Source: Pectobacterium polonicum (GTDB lineage Bacteria; Pseudomonadota; Gammaproteobacteria; Enterobacterales; Enterobacteriaceae). From it: a stretch of 64,000 nucleotides of DNA. The notes below the pieces were generated by a model. The model saw only the letters and a list, made by a program, of their open reading frames with translations. It was not told the origin of the DNA and made no database searches. The stretch is taken from the NCBI RefSeq assembly GCF_005497185.1, contig NZ_RJTN01000002.1, positions 434,001 to 498,000 on the forward strand, in the 5' to 3' direction. Made by a program: the position numbers and the translations under genes. Of this stretch, positions 10,352 to 19,303 are shown piece by piece. Numbering within the stretch: position 1 is the stretch's first letter; each line of letters starts with the position of its first letter.

Positions 10352-11128
10352 TTACGAGGATTTATTCTCGGCGGCATCCTCTTCTGCCTGTTCTTTGATT
10401 TCCTCATACTGGAGCGACAGCGGGCCGCACCAGCGCTGTGCCAGCCAACTGGCGACCACCACCAGCAGCCAACTGATTAACGTCGCCACCACCAGATCCT
10501 GAGGCCAATGCATGCCGAGTACCAGACGGCTGCCCATGACGCCACTGGCCCAGAGCATCAGGATCACCACGGTTTTATAATGTCGGCGCGCCCACAGTAA
10601 CCCAACGGCCAACAAAGCCCAAGTTGCGGCAAATAGGGTGTGCCCAGAGGGGAAAGCAAAGCCGGTTTCAAACTGCCAGTGGCTGCGCAGCCATTGTGGG
10701 ATCTGCGTTTGATCCTGCAACTGCGTTTTCACCAGTTCTGAACGTTCCTTACGCGGCAACGAGTAGAAATAGCTGTCGTCCACCTGATGATTTCTCTCCA
10801 GCCAGACAACATAAGGCCGGGATTCCTGCACCCACTCTTTAATCACCGATTTGATGCCCTGCCCAACCAACACCGTAATCGCCATAATAACCAACAGGCC
10901 AAGTGCAGGTTTCAGACGAAAACGCAGGCACCAGAGAAACCAGATGCTTAGGATAATGCTGGTCAGAATTCCCCACGGTGATGTCACTGTCTCGGTGACC
11001 CAAAAGAGTACGCGCAACCAAGACCCACCATATTCCGGTTGCCACTGCCAACCGCTCATCCAAATAATGATTGGCATAATCAGTAATAGCGCTGCGCCAA
11101 TGGTGGTTCGTTTGGCAATGTCGTACAT
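10352..11128 (-). CDS. pgpB: Phosphatidylglycerophosphatase B
   Basis: This 258-aa inner-membrane PAP2 phosphatase has several transmembrane helices and the three signature blocks: KEWVQESRP, PSGH and SRLVLGMHWPQD. PgpB dephosphorylates phosphatidylglycerol phosphate and also undecaprenyl diphosphate, so it serves phospholipid and cell-wall lipid recycling. The length is close to that of the E. coli protein, with an added acidic C-terminal tail. It is divergent from ribA, the same arrangement as in E. coli. The start has GGAAGAA upstream. Confidence 0.93.
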   Translation of the reverse strand: MYDIAKRTTIGAALLLIMPIIIWMSGWQWQPEYGGSWLRVLFWVTETVTSPWGILTSIILSIWFLWCLRFRLKPALGLLVIMAITVLVGQGIKSVIKEWVQESRPYVVWLERNHQVDDSYFYSLPRKERSELVKTQLQDQTQIPQWLRSHWQFETGFAFPSGHTLFAATWALLAVGLLWARRHYKTVVILMLWASGVMGSRLVLGMHWPQDLVVATLISWLLVVVASWLAQRWCGPLSLQYEEIKEQAEEDAAENKSS

Positions 11129-11359
11129 AATTTCTTCCCATAATTCAGCATGATGCTTTGCAACAAAACTTTCACAATTCTATCAGAAAATCCGACATGA
11201 ACTGTCAGTATGGCGTAAAATAGCGCTCAGTTCTGTCAACGAAGTTGAAACCAAACTGAGGTCAGGTCACGCTATAGTTCAATTTTTGTGACGTTCTTAG
11301 ACAGGCTTTTTTGCTGGTCAAGCGCGATAGGCAGCAGTAGGATTCGCCTCAGCACTTTT

Positions 11360-11400
11360 GTTTTTTGGACACAGCGTTTTTTGGATACCGCGTTTTTGGA
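11360..11400. repeat. 16-bp tandem repeats forming the ribA leader
   Basis: Two copies of a 16-mer (GTTTTTTGGACACAGC, GTTTTTTGGATACCGC) and a partial third run directly into the ribA start region. The third copy supplies the GGAG ribosome-binding site. Copy-number change here would alter the spacing or number of GGA motifs in the leader. Confidence 0.6.
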
Positions 11401-11407
11401 GAAAAGT

Positions 11408-12001
11408 ATGCAGCTAAAACGGGTGGCGGAAGCCAAGTTACCCACTCCGTGGGGCGATTTTCTGATGGTGGGTTTTGAAGAGATCGCCACGGGTCACGAT
11501 CACCTTGCATTAGTCTATGGTGATATTTCCGGTTCAGTTCCCGTACTTGCCCGCGTGCATTCTGAGTGCCTGACGGGAGATGCCTTGTTTAGCCTGCGCT
11601 GTGACTGTGGTTTTCAGCTTGAGGCTGCATTGGGCCACATCGCCGAAGAAGGTCGCGGCGTGCTGTTATACCATCGTCAGGAAGGTCGTAATATCGGGCT
11701 GCTCAATAAAATCCGCGCTTATGCGTTGCAGGATCTGGGAGCCGATACGGTGGAAGCTAACCATCAACTCGGGTTTGCCGCCGACGAGCGCGACTTCACG
11801 CTGTGCGCTGACATGTTCAAACTGCTGAACGTTGATGAAGTTCGCCTGCTGACGAATAATCCGCAGAAAGTAAAAATTCTCAACGAAGCAGGCATCAACA
11901 TCGTTGAGCGTGTGCCATTAATCGTCGGGCGCAACCCGAAGAATGAAAACTATTTGGCCACCAAAGCGGCCAAAATGGGACACATGCTGGATATCAAATA
12001 A
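11408..12001 (+). CDS. ribA: GTP cyclohydrolase II
   Basis: This 197-aa cytoplasmic zinc enzyme converts GTP to 2,5-diamino-6-ribosylamino-pyrimidinone 5'-phosphate, formate and pyrophosphate, the first step of riboflavin synthesis. The zinc-binding cysteines are in [19 protein letters not shown], and the active-site stretch [15 protein letters not shown] is intact. ATG at 11408 follows GGAG and matches the E. coli start; the frame upstream to 11288 is leader. Divergent from pgpB. No FMN riboswitch is evident in the leader. Confidence 0.95.
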   Translation: MQLKRVAEAKLPTPWGDFLMVGFEEIATGHDHLALVYGDISGSVPVLARVHSECLTGDALFSLRCDCGFQLEAALGHIAEEGRGVLLYHRQEGRNIGLLNKIRAYALQDLGADTVEANHQLGFAADERDFTLCADMFKLLNVDEVRLLTNNPQKVKILNEAGINIVERVPLIVGRNPKNENYLATKAAKMGHMLDIK

Positions 12002-12033
12002 CGCTCCCGCTCGCGTCATTTGTTCACAGACAC

Positions 12034-12066
12034 AGACCGCCAGCATTTTACCGGCGGTCTTTTTTT
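12034..12066. terminator. Bidirectional terminator between ribA and the oppA-like gene
   Basis: An 8-bp stem (AGACCGCC at 12034-12041, GGCGGTCT at 12053-12060) is followed by six T on the plus strand. It ends ribA and faces the convergent binding-protein gene. Confidence 0.85.
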
Positions 12067-12069
12067 CAC

Positions 12070-13704
12070 CTAATGTTTAATCACGTAGATATCCTGTGTG
12101 TAGTAGTTACCACGAATATCTGGCAGGAACCCACCGATGTAAGGTTTCACCATCTGGGGCAATGAATAGTGATAGATAGGTAGCAATGGTGCTTGCTGAT
12201 TCAAAATCGTCATCGCCTGCTGATAAATACCCTGTTTCTCTTGTCTGTTGCCTACTGCCAGCGCTTTTTGCAGCAGCGCATCATATTCCGCGTTACTGAA
12301 TTTGGAATTGTTATTGCTGTTACCCGATTGCAGAATCTCCAGGAAGGTACTCGGCTCATTGTAATCTCCAATCCATGAATAGCGGACCACCTCATAGTTG
12401 CCGGTGCGGATCGTATCCAGCATGGTTTTCCATTCCTGATTCTGTAATGTCGCCTCTACGCCGAGGTTCTTTTTCCACATTGAGTTCGCCGCGATGGCAA
12501 CGCGCAGGTGCGATTCTGAAGTGTTATAAAGCAGGTTAAAGCGCAGCGGGTTTTTCGCGTTAAAACCGGCCTCTCCCAGCAATTTTTTCGCTTCCGCATT
12601 GCGCTGTTCTTGCGTCCAACTTGCCCATTCCGGCTCCTGCCGCGTATAGCCACCGGTGTTTTGAGGGACCAGATTATATGCGGGCTTCTGCCCCATACCC
12701 ATTACCTTTTCAGCGATAACCGTCTTATCCAAACTCAGGTCTAAGGCGCGGCGCACTCTGGCATCATCAAACGGCGGTTTTTGCGTATTAAATTGATAGA
12801 AGTACGTACCAAGCTGCGGCGATATTTTTACTTCCTGCGGGTACTCTTTTTGCAGCGACGCGAACTGAATCGGCGATAAAGGTCCGGTTATATCAATTTC
12901 GCTGGATTTATAGCGGTTCAGCTCCGCCGCCTGCGAGCTGATCGGCAGGTACGTGACCTTGTTAATTACAGTATGCGCATCATCCCAATACTGGGTATTG
13001 CGCTTACCGACGATACGTTCGTTCACCACCCATTCACTCATCGTGTAAGGGCCGCTACTGACAAAATTTCCGACCTGCGTCCAGTTTTCTGGGTGTTTTT
13101 CAAGCACCGCTTTCGGCAACGGCACCAGAACATGATAGGCCGACATTTCCAAAAAATAGGAAAGCGGACGTTCCAGCGTAACCTCAACCGTATGACTATC
13201 AAGCGCCTTTATGCCCAGCGTATCCGGTGCCTTTTTGCCAGCCATAATCTCTGCGGCATTCTTCACATACATACTGGCGACATAGCTGCCGTAGGGCGAT
13301 AGTGTTTTAGGATCGCCAAGGCGTTGCCAGCTGTAAACCACATCATCGGCGGTCAGCGGCGAACCATCAGACCATTTAGCATCAGGCCGCAGGTGGAACG
13401 TCCACACCGTGTTGTCTTTATTGTCCCAACGTTCAGCCAGTCGCGGCTGTATCGTGCCATCATCACCTACGCGCACCAGATTATCGAAGAAATCGTTGAT
13501 AATGTGGCCTTCTACATCGCTTTCTACCTTATGCGGGTCCAACGAGGCAGGCTCTGAACCATTGCCCCGTACCAGCTCTTGCTTGTCCGCCAATACCACA
13601 CCAGCGGGAACCTGAGCAGCAAAAACCGAGGTTATCGCCCCCGTTGCACACAAAGTAAGAAGCAACACCGAGTGTTTAAAACGTTTTTTGATTACACCAT
13701 TCAT
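12070..13704 (-). CDS. Oligopeptide/murein peptide-binding protein, OppA/MppA family
   Basis: This 544-aa periplasmic solute-binding protein (SBP_bac_5) has a Sec signal peptide ending near VFAA. The mature N terminus AQVPAGVVLADKQELVR is very like E. coli OppA and MppA, as are LYNTSESH, KNLGVEATLQNQEWKT and the terminal YVIKH. No Opp permease or ATPase genes are adjacent, so it would dock on a transporter encoded elsewhere, as MppA does. MppA (murein tripeptide) seems slightly nearer than OppA from the segment QLGTYFYQFNTQK. The exact peptide specificity is unresolved. Confidence 0.85.
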   Translation of the reverse strand: MNGVIKKRFKHSVLLLTLCATGAITSVFAAQVPAGVVLADKQELVRGNGSEPASLDPHKVESDVEGHIINDFFDNLVRVGDDGTIQPRLAERWDNKDNTVWTFHLRPDAKWSDGSPLTADDVVYSWQRLGDPKTLSPYGSYVASMYVKNAAEIMAGKKAPDTLGIKALDSHTVEVTLERPLSYFLEMSAYHVLVPLPKAVLEKHPENWTQVGNFVSSGPYTMSEWVVNERIVGKRNTQYWDDAHTVINKVTYLPISSQAAELNRYKSSEIDITGPLSPIQFASLQKEYPQEVKISPQLGTYFYQFNTQKPPFDDARVRRALDLSLDKTVIAEKVMGMGQKPAYNLVPQNTGGYTRQEPEWASWTQEQRNAEAKKLLGEAGFNAKNPLRFNLLYNTSESHLRVAIAANSMWKKNLGVEATLQNQEWKTMLDTIRTGNYEVVRYSWIGDYNEPSTFLEILQSGNSNNNSKFSNAEYDALLQKALAVGNRQEKQGIYQQAMTILNQQAPLLPIYHYSLPQMVKPYIGGFLPDIRGNYYTQDIYVIKH

Positions 13705-13998
13705 ATAACCTCCTGTTATATCCCGTCATTCTTCAAGCGGTATTCGCGTTGTCATCAGGGCATGTATGAGAAATAGTTTTTACTTATTCCCCATAGAGTT
13801 AGCATCACTACAACCTAACCACAATTCGCCTGAGGATACGAGAGTTTAATGTGGGAAAACGTGCGCTGGTGCATCAGGGTTAATCTATCTTTCTTAACCG
13901 CCTGGAATGAACGTTACACTGCTGGGATTAACGCTTCATTTTTAACCGTCAATAGTCCACGCTATAAACCTATGTAGCGATAACAAACGGAGATTGTT

Positions 13999-14259
13999 AT
14001 GGACAATCAAAAAGAATTTAGAGGTTTGGTCAGTTGGGCTGTCAGTTATCGCTACCAACGTGGTAACCGCACATTAAGATGCTACCCAATGGAACAGCAG
14101 GCATAAATAATCGCTGATTATTTCGTTTTAAAAACATACGGCTATCAAGTGTGGAAAATGTTGAGAGCACGAGGAGATGTCACCCTTGATAGCGATACTT
14201 CTAAGACCGCCATACGGCAACAATATCAAAAAACCATGCCGTTCTTTCCCTGGAATTAA
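13999..14259 (+). pseudogene. Remnant of a probable type VI secretion effector C terminus, with in-frame stop
   Basis: An 87-codon frame starts at ATG 13999 (GGAG upstream) and is broken by TAA at 14104-14106 after residue 35. The same frame then stays open to 14257-14259. The two halves read YRYQRGNRTLRCYPMEQQA, stop, then IIADYFVLKTYGYQVWKML, which together look like one conserved segment. From memory, MEQQA-x-II-x-DYF-x-L resembles the tail of some T6SS effectors. The next gene, a putative T6SS immunity lipoprotein, begins two bases after the final stop, which fits an effector-immunity pair. The 5' part of the effector is absent. The 35-aa first half could also be a free small ORF. Confidence 0.5.
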
Positions 14260-14261
14260 CG

Positions 14262-14693
14262 ATGACATTTACTGCAAAATTGTCTGCGTTTCTGCTTATA
14301 GTGACGAGTTTTCTTCTTGTCGGTTGCCCCGGTTCGGGCGATCGCCTGAAGCTAGACGAATTGACATCAGTCAGACAAGTGGGAAGCGATCTCTGCTTTT
14401 TAGTTAGCGATGCTCGGGATTACCAACCCACTCTTATTGCGATTAGCACAAGAGCCGCTCAGCCACAGGAATGGACGCTGTATGAAAATCCCAGCGTAGT
14501 CGTTACACAGGGCGAACTGTGCATTCCGCCTTCTTTTTACCGCTTTTTAGACGACAGCACATACGTCGTCAGGTATATCCTGCAATCGAAAAAATACGGT
14601 GATTTACGAAGAAGCGTCGTGTCTGCGATAGCGTTTACCAGCGGCAGTGTCCGAAGCGTACCGCTTAGAAAGAATGAAGCCGCGTATTATTGA
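14262..14693 (+). CDS. Putative T6SS immunity periplasmic lipoprotein
   Basis: This 143-aa lipoprotein has a signal peptide with lipobox LLVGC (cysteine about residue 22) followed by PGSGDRL. The GCPG-x-GDR start of the mature chain is typical of a family annotated as putative T6SS immunity periplasmic lipoproteins; this is recognition from memory. Two later cysteines (DLCFLV, ELCIPP) may form a disulphide in the periplasm. It follows a broken frame that may be the cognate effector, so it would now be an orphan protecting against toxins of relatives. Confidence 0.6.
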   Translation: MTFTAKLSAFLLIVTSFLLVGCPGSGDRLKLDELTSVRQVGSDLCFLVSDARDYQPTLIAISTRAAQPQEWTLYENPSVVVTQGELCIPPSFYRFLDDSTYVVRYILQSKKYGDLRRSVVSAIAFTSGSVRSVPLRKNEAAYY

Positions 14694-14725
14694 TGTACCC
14701 GTTATATTTCGAATTGAGCGAATCC

Positions 14726-14752
14726 ACCGAGAGCAGGCTTTCTGCCCTCGGT
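14726..14752. terminator. Hairpin between the lipoprotein gene and acnA
   Basis: ACCGAG-AGCAG (14726-14736) pairs imperfectly with CTGCC-CTCGGT (14742-14752). It lies between convergent genes and probably ends both transcripts. No long T tract is seen. Confidence 0.5.
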
Positions 14753-14766
14753 AGCTAGACATAAAA

Positions 14767-17439
14767 TTACAGCATATTGCGGATAACGTAGTGCAGGATA
14801 CCGTCGTTCTGGTAGTAGGTCAGTTCGTTGCGGGTGTCGATGCGGCAGCGGGTCTTGATCGCCTGCGTATTGCCATCCGCACCCGTGATGTTTACTTCAA
14901 CTGTGGCGCCCGGTGTCAGCTGATTTAATCCCGTAATCGAGATTTGTTCATCCCCGGTTAATTGCAGCGTTTTACGCGTCACGCCGTCAGGAAACTCCAG
15001 CGGTAGAATCCCCATCCCAATCAGATTAGAGCGGTGGATACGCTCGAACGATTCGGCAATCACCACGCGGACGCCCAGCAAACGCGGGCCTTTCGCGGCC
15101 CAGTCGCGGCTGGAGCCGGAGCCGTACTCTTTACCGGCAAACAGCGCCAGCGGGATATTATCGTCCTTGTAACGCATCGCCGCGTCATAGATCGTCATCT
15201 CATTCTGCGACGGAATATGCCGGGTATAGCCGCCCTCTTTACCCGGCACCATCTCATTACGGATACGGATGTTGGCAAACGTCCCGCGCATCATCACTTC
15301 ATGGTTACCGCGCCGTGAACCATAAGAGTTAAACTCCGTGGTTTCGACGCCGCGCTCCAGCAAGTATTTCCCTGCCGGACTATCGCGTTTGATATTACCC
15401 GCTGGGGAAATATGGTCGGTGGTGACCGAGTCCCCCAGCATCGCCAGAATGCGCGCGTTGTGGATATCCTGAACCGGTTCTGGTTCTTTCCCCATATCCA
15501 GAAAGAAAGGCGTTTGACGAATATAGGTCGATTCTTCCGGCCACTGATAGGTGGGGTTGTTATCGACCTCGATCTCTTGCCACTCCTCCGTGCCTTCAAA
15601 CACAGCGGCATATTGTTGGTGAAACATGCCAGCACTGACGTTCAATACCGCGTCTGCCACCGCTTTCGTCGAAGGCCAGATGTCTTTCAGATAGACTGCA
15701 TTGCCGTCACGATCTTCCCCCAGTGGTTCTTGCGTCAGATCGACATTCATATTTCCCGCCAGCGCATACGCGACCACCAGCGGCGGTGACGCCAGCCAGT
15801 TGGTCTTCACCAGCGGATGAATGCGGCCTTCAAAGTTACGGTTACCTGACAACACCGCGCCGACGGTCAGGTCGCCTGCTTTTATCGCCGCTTCAATCGC
15901 ATCCGGCAGCGGGCCGGAGTTACCAATACAGGTGGTACAGCCGTAGCCCACCAGATTAAATCCCAGCTCGTCGAGAAACGACGTCAATCCCGCTTTAGCA
16001 TAGTAATCCGTGACGACCCGCGAACCCGGTGCCAGCGAGGTTTTGACCCACGGCTTGGTTTTCAGACCGCGCTCTACGGCATTTTTTGCCAGCAGCCCGG
16101 CCGTCATCAGCACGCTCGGGTTAGAAGTATTGGTGCAGGAGGTGATCGCGGCAATCACGACCGCGCCCTGCTGCAAGCGGTGCGTTTTGCCTTCCAGCGT
16201 GAATTCTTCATAATCAGAGCGATTTTTCACCGAGCTGACTTCCAGTTCCCGGCTGGCTTTAAAGGCTTCCGGCACGCCGGCTAAAGGCACACGATCCTGC
16301 GGACGCTTCGGCCCCGCCAGACTGGTTTCCACCGTTGCCAAATCCAGCGCGAGCTGGCTAGTGAATACCGGCTCATCACCCGTATTACGCCATAGCCCCT
16401 GCTGCTTACTGTAGGCTTCCACCAAGGCAATCTGTTCTTCCGCGCGGTTGGTCAACCGCATGTAATCCAGCGTGATATTATCGATAGGGAAAAAACCACA
16501 GGTCGCACCATATTCCGGTGCCATGTTAGCGATAGTCGCGCGATCCGCCAGCGGCAGCGAATCCAGCCCATCGCCATAAAATTCCACAAACTTGCCGACC
16601 ACGCCGTGCTTACGCAGCATCTGCGTTACCGTCAGTACCAGATCGGTTGCCGTGATCCCTTCACGCATTTTGCCGCTTAATTTCACACCAACGACATCGG
16701 GGATTAGCATCGAAACAGGTTGCCCTAGCATCGCCGCTTCGGCTTCTATCCCGCCGACACCCCAACCGAGTACGCCTAAGCCGTTAATCATGGTGGTATG
16801 CGAATCGGTTCCCACCAGCGTATCGGGATAAGCAAACTGTTTGTCGCCCTGCTTTTCATACCAGATGGCCTTGGCGAGATACTCCAGATTCACCTGATGG
16901 CAAATCCCGGTTCCCGGTGGTACGACGCTGAAATGGCTAAAAGCATTCTGCCCCCAGCGCAAAAATTCATAACGTTCACGGTTACGCGCCATTTCCAGTT
17001 GCGTGTTATCTGTGAGCGCCTGACGATCGCCGAAGTGGTCAACCGTCACCGAGTGGTCGATAACCAGATCGACTGGCGACAGCGGGTTAACCTTATTCAC
17101 ATCGCCGCCCAGCCGTTTCACCGCCGCTCGCATCGCCGCCAGATCGACCACGGCAGGCACGCCGGTAAAGTCCTGCATCAAAACGCGCGCGGGACGATAG
17201 GCAATTTCCCGATCGACGTGACCGGTTTTCAGCCAGTCCACCACCGCCTGAAGATCGTCCTGCTCTACCGTGTCGCCGTCCTGATGACGTAATAAATTTT
17301 CCAGCAAGACCTTGAGTGACTTCGGTAATTTATCGATATTGCCAAGCGTTTTCGCCGCCTTCGGCAGGCTGTAGTAATGGTAAATCTGCTTCTGTACCGT
17401 CAGTGTGTCCAGACAAGTGTCGCGAAGGTGTGATGACAT
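14767..17439 (-). CDS. acnA: Aconitate hydratase A
   Basis: This 890-aa [4Fe-4S] enzyme isomerises citrate and isocitrate in the TCA cycle and is the stress-stable aconitase in enterobacteria. Cluster cysteines are seen in ITSCTNTSNPSVL and GYGCTTCIGNSGPL. Other conserved blocks include VGTDSHTTMINGLGVLGWGV and GDSVTTDHISPAG. ATG at 17439 (MSSHL) has GGGAGGAAGC upstream and matches the E. coli start; the ORF can be extended four codons. Length equals E. coli AcnA within one residue. Confidence 0.97.
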   Translation of the reverse strand: MSSHLRDTCLDTLTVQKQIYHYYSLPKAAKTLGNIDKLPKSLKVLLENLLRHQDGDTVEQDDLQAVVDWLKTGHVDREIAYRPARVLMQDFTGVPAVVDLAAMRAAVKRLGGDVNKVNPLSPVDLVIDHSVTVDHFGDRQALTDNTQLEMARNRERYEFLRWGQNAFSHFSVVPPGTGICHQVNLEYLAKAIWYEKQGDKQFAYPDTLVGTDSHTTMINGLGVLGWGVGGIEAEAAMLGQPVSMLIPDVVGVKLSGKMREGITATDLVLTVTQMLRKHGVVGKFVEFYGDGLDSLPLADRATIANMAPEYGATCGFFPIDNITLDYMRLTNRAEEQIALVEAYSKQQGLWRNTGDEPVFTSQLALDLATVETSLAGPKRPQDRVPLAGVPEAFKASRELEVSSVKNRSDYEEFTLEGKTHRLQQGAVVIAAITSCTNTSNPSVLMTAGLLAKNAVERGLKTKPWVKTSLAPGSRVVTDYYAKAGLTSFLDELGFNLVGYGCTTCIGNSGPLPDAIEAAIKAGDLTVGAVLSGNRNFEGRIHPLVKTNWLASPPLVVAYALAGNMNVDLTQEPLGEDRDGNAVYLKDIWPSTKAVADAVLNVSAGMFHQQYAAVFEGTEEWQEIEVDNNPTYQWPEESTYIRQTPFFLDMGKEPEPVQDIHNARILAMLGDSVTTDHISPAGNIKRDSPAGKYLLERGVETTEFNSYGSRRGNHEVMMRGTFANIRIRNEMVPGKEGGYTRHIPSQNEMTIYDAAMRYKDDNIPLALFAGKEYGSGSSRDWAAKGPRLLGVRVVIAESFERIHRSNLIGMGILPLEFPDGVTRKTLQLTGDEQISITGLNQLTPGATVEVNITGADGNTQAIKTRCRIDTRNELTYYQNDGILHYVIRNML

Positions 17440-17691
17440 GCTTCCTCCCAAATTAACTTGCTATTCGTTATTCTGCATCGGGCGATTAATGAATAACCAG
17501 CCTGAGCTTGCGGTCTTATTTAAAGATAACACAAACAAAAAATAACGTTTTTGCAACAATGCGATATGAACGCAGCGATAGCCGTTAACTATTGAAAAGA
17601 AGCACATCGGAATAAGTGCAAATGGGAACGAGAATGGGATGGAACACAACAGCGGCAATGGGTAAAGGCTACGGAAGGCAATGTAGAGAAG

Positions 17692-17709
17692 AACGGCCCG
17701 AAGGCCGCC
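17692..17709 (-). terminator. UUCG-loop terminator after the dicarboxylate symporter
   Basis: On the minus strand CGGCC-TTCG-GGCCG is followed by TTCTTC. It lies just beyond the stop codon of the symporter gene. Confidence 0.7.
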
Positions 17710-17737
17710 TGTCTCAGTACATTAATCTGAAGCGGAT

Positions 17738-19042
17738 TTAGACATTCCCGGTTGCCATCACAGGGGCTTCTTCGTCGGAATGGTCATGGTCTCGTTCTTC
17801 CAGGTCATGGTTTCGTTCCAGTTTGGCAACAACCGCTGTCGCCATGCCGTTGCCAATCACATTGGTCGCCGTGCGGCCCATATCCAGGAACTGATCGATA
17901 CCAATAATCAGCAAGATACCCGCTTCGGGTAAGCCGAACATCGGCAGTGTGGCTGCCACGACCACCACCGCTGCGCGAGCGACACCCGCCATGCCTTTAC
18001 TCGTGATCATCAGCGTCAGCAGAATCAGCGTCTGTTGCGTCAAACTTAGGTGAATATTGTAGGCCTGCGCGATAAACAGAATCGCAAAAGCCTGATAAAT
18101 CATCGAGCCGACAAGGTTAAAGGAATACCCTAATGGAAGTACGAAGCTGGTAATTTTTTTAGCAACACCGAACTCGCTCAGCGCCTCCATTGTTTTTGGA
18201 TAGGCCGCTTCGCTACTTGCGGTAGCAAACGCCAGCATACTGGGCTCACGCAGCAATTTGATCAGTCCCCAGGCTGCTTTCTTCCCGAGGAACAGCGCAC
18301 CAGCACCGAACATTAACCCCCATAGCAGCGCCAACCCAATATAGAACTCACCAATAACTTTGCCAAAATCAAAGAGAAGCCCCAGACCTTCGGTCGTAAT
18401 GGAAGATGCTAATGAGGAAAATACCGCCAAAGGCGCTAAACGCATGACATAATCCGTCACCCGAAACATCACTTTCGCCAGTTCCTCTATCATCGACTCC
18501 ATCATGACGGCATGCTTATTTTGGCCTTTCACAAAGGCGAGTGCCGAACCGAAAAACATGGAGAACACCAGGATCTGTAATATTTCGTTATTCGCCATTG
18601 CTTCGACGATGCTGCGTGGAAATATATGGGCAATAAAGCTTTTCAGTGTAAACCCGCCCGTGCTCACACCAGCATCGACCTGTACTGATGCACTGGGTAT
18701 TTCAAGATTCATCCCGACGCCTGGCTCAAAAATATTTGCCAACACCATGCCAATAAAAAGAGAAACCAGTGACGAGCAAATAAACCACACCATGGCTTTC
18801 AGCCCTATTCGGCCAACGGAAGAAGAGTTCCCCATGCTAGCAAGGCCAGAGACCAACGTTGCAAATACCAACGGGGCAATAATCATTTTTATCAGACGAA
18901 GAAAAACGTCGGTCACTAAATTAAAATAGGACACCACCTCTTTGGCTTCCTGCGCAGTCAATAAAGCGTGACAAGCTCCGCCGACAATAATTCCCAAAAC
19001 AATAGCCAAGGCTATAAAAAATAATAACCGGTTCTTTTTCAT
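17738..19042 (-). CDS. Dicarboxylate/glutamate:cation symporter, GltP/DctA family
   Basis: This 434-aa inner-membrane DAACS transporter has the family motifs TASSEAAYPKTM, FVLPLGYSFNLVGSMIY and MGRTATNVIGNGMATAVV. It imports acidic substrates such as glutamate, aspartate or C4-dicarboxylates with protons or sodium. The C-terminal tail is rich in Asp, Glu and His. ATG at 19042 follows TGAGGT; a start 11 codons earlier is less good. The hairpin at 17692-17709 ends the gene. The exact substrate cannot be assigned from sequence. Confidence 0.88.
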   Translation of the reverse strand: MKKNRLLFFIALAIVLGIIVGGACHALLTAQEAKEVVSYFNLVTDVFLRLIKMIIAPLVFATLVSGLASMGNSSSVGRIGLKAMVWFICSSLVSLFIGMVLANIFEPGVGMNLEIPSASVQVDAGVSTGGFTLKSFIAHIFPRSIVEAMANNEILQILVFSMFFGSALAFVKGQNKHAVMMESMIEELAKVMFRVTDYVMRLAPLAVFSSLASSITTEGLGLLFDFGKVIGEFYIGLALLWGLMFGAGALFLGKKAAWGLIKLLREPSMLAFATASSEAAYPKTMEALSEFGVAKKITSFVLPLGYSFNLVGSMIYQAFAILFIAQAYNIHLSLTQQTLILLTLMITSKGMAGVARAAVVVVAATLPMFGLPEAGILLIIGIDQFLDMGRTATNVIGNGMATAVVAKLERNHDLEERDHDHSDEEAPVMATGNV

Positions 19043-19180
19043 AGTAACCTCATGGTAATGAGTAGATTCAGGCAATACACATTATTGGCAACAGTTAGCC
19101 GCCTGACACACCGTTGCACGCAACTTACGGTTTATCCGATTTTTCGTCGTATTATCTGTGTGTTGGTATAATGTTCATCT

Positions 19181-19303
19181 CTACTCGGGGAGAGCGTTTA
19201 TTTTTCCAGCACTGACAAGGAATGTTTTGACGACACGTGACGTATAATGGGAAACATCATAGGTAATTAATATTATGTGTTCGCTAAGAGAATCGTTGCG
19301 CAT
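19181..19303 (-). CDS. Candidate 40-aa small protein with a strong ribosome-binding site
   Basis: A 40-codon frame (MRNDSLSEHI to GKINALPE) is preceded by AAGGAGGAG 6 nt before the ATG at 19303, the best Shine-Dalgarno in this stretch. It reads in the same direction as the symporter gene, 138 bp upstream, so it might be a leader ORF. The Shine-Dalgarno lies inside an imperfect inverted repeat (about 19305-19347), which could hide it in RNA. No homologue is recognised. The start signal, not similarity, is the evidence. Confidence 0.45.
   Translation of the reverse strand: MRNDSLSEHIILITYDVSHYTSRVVKTFLVSAGKINALPE

Noticed and set aside
11129..11407. FMN riboswitch before ribA
   Set aside because: No RFN-type conserved blocks were seen; the leader is explained by short tandem repeats.
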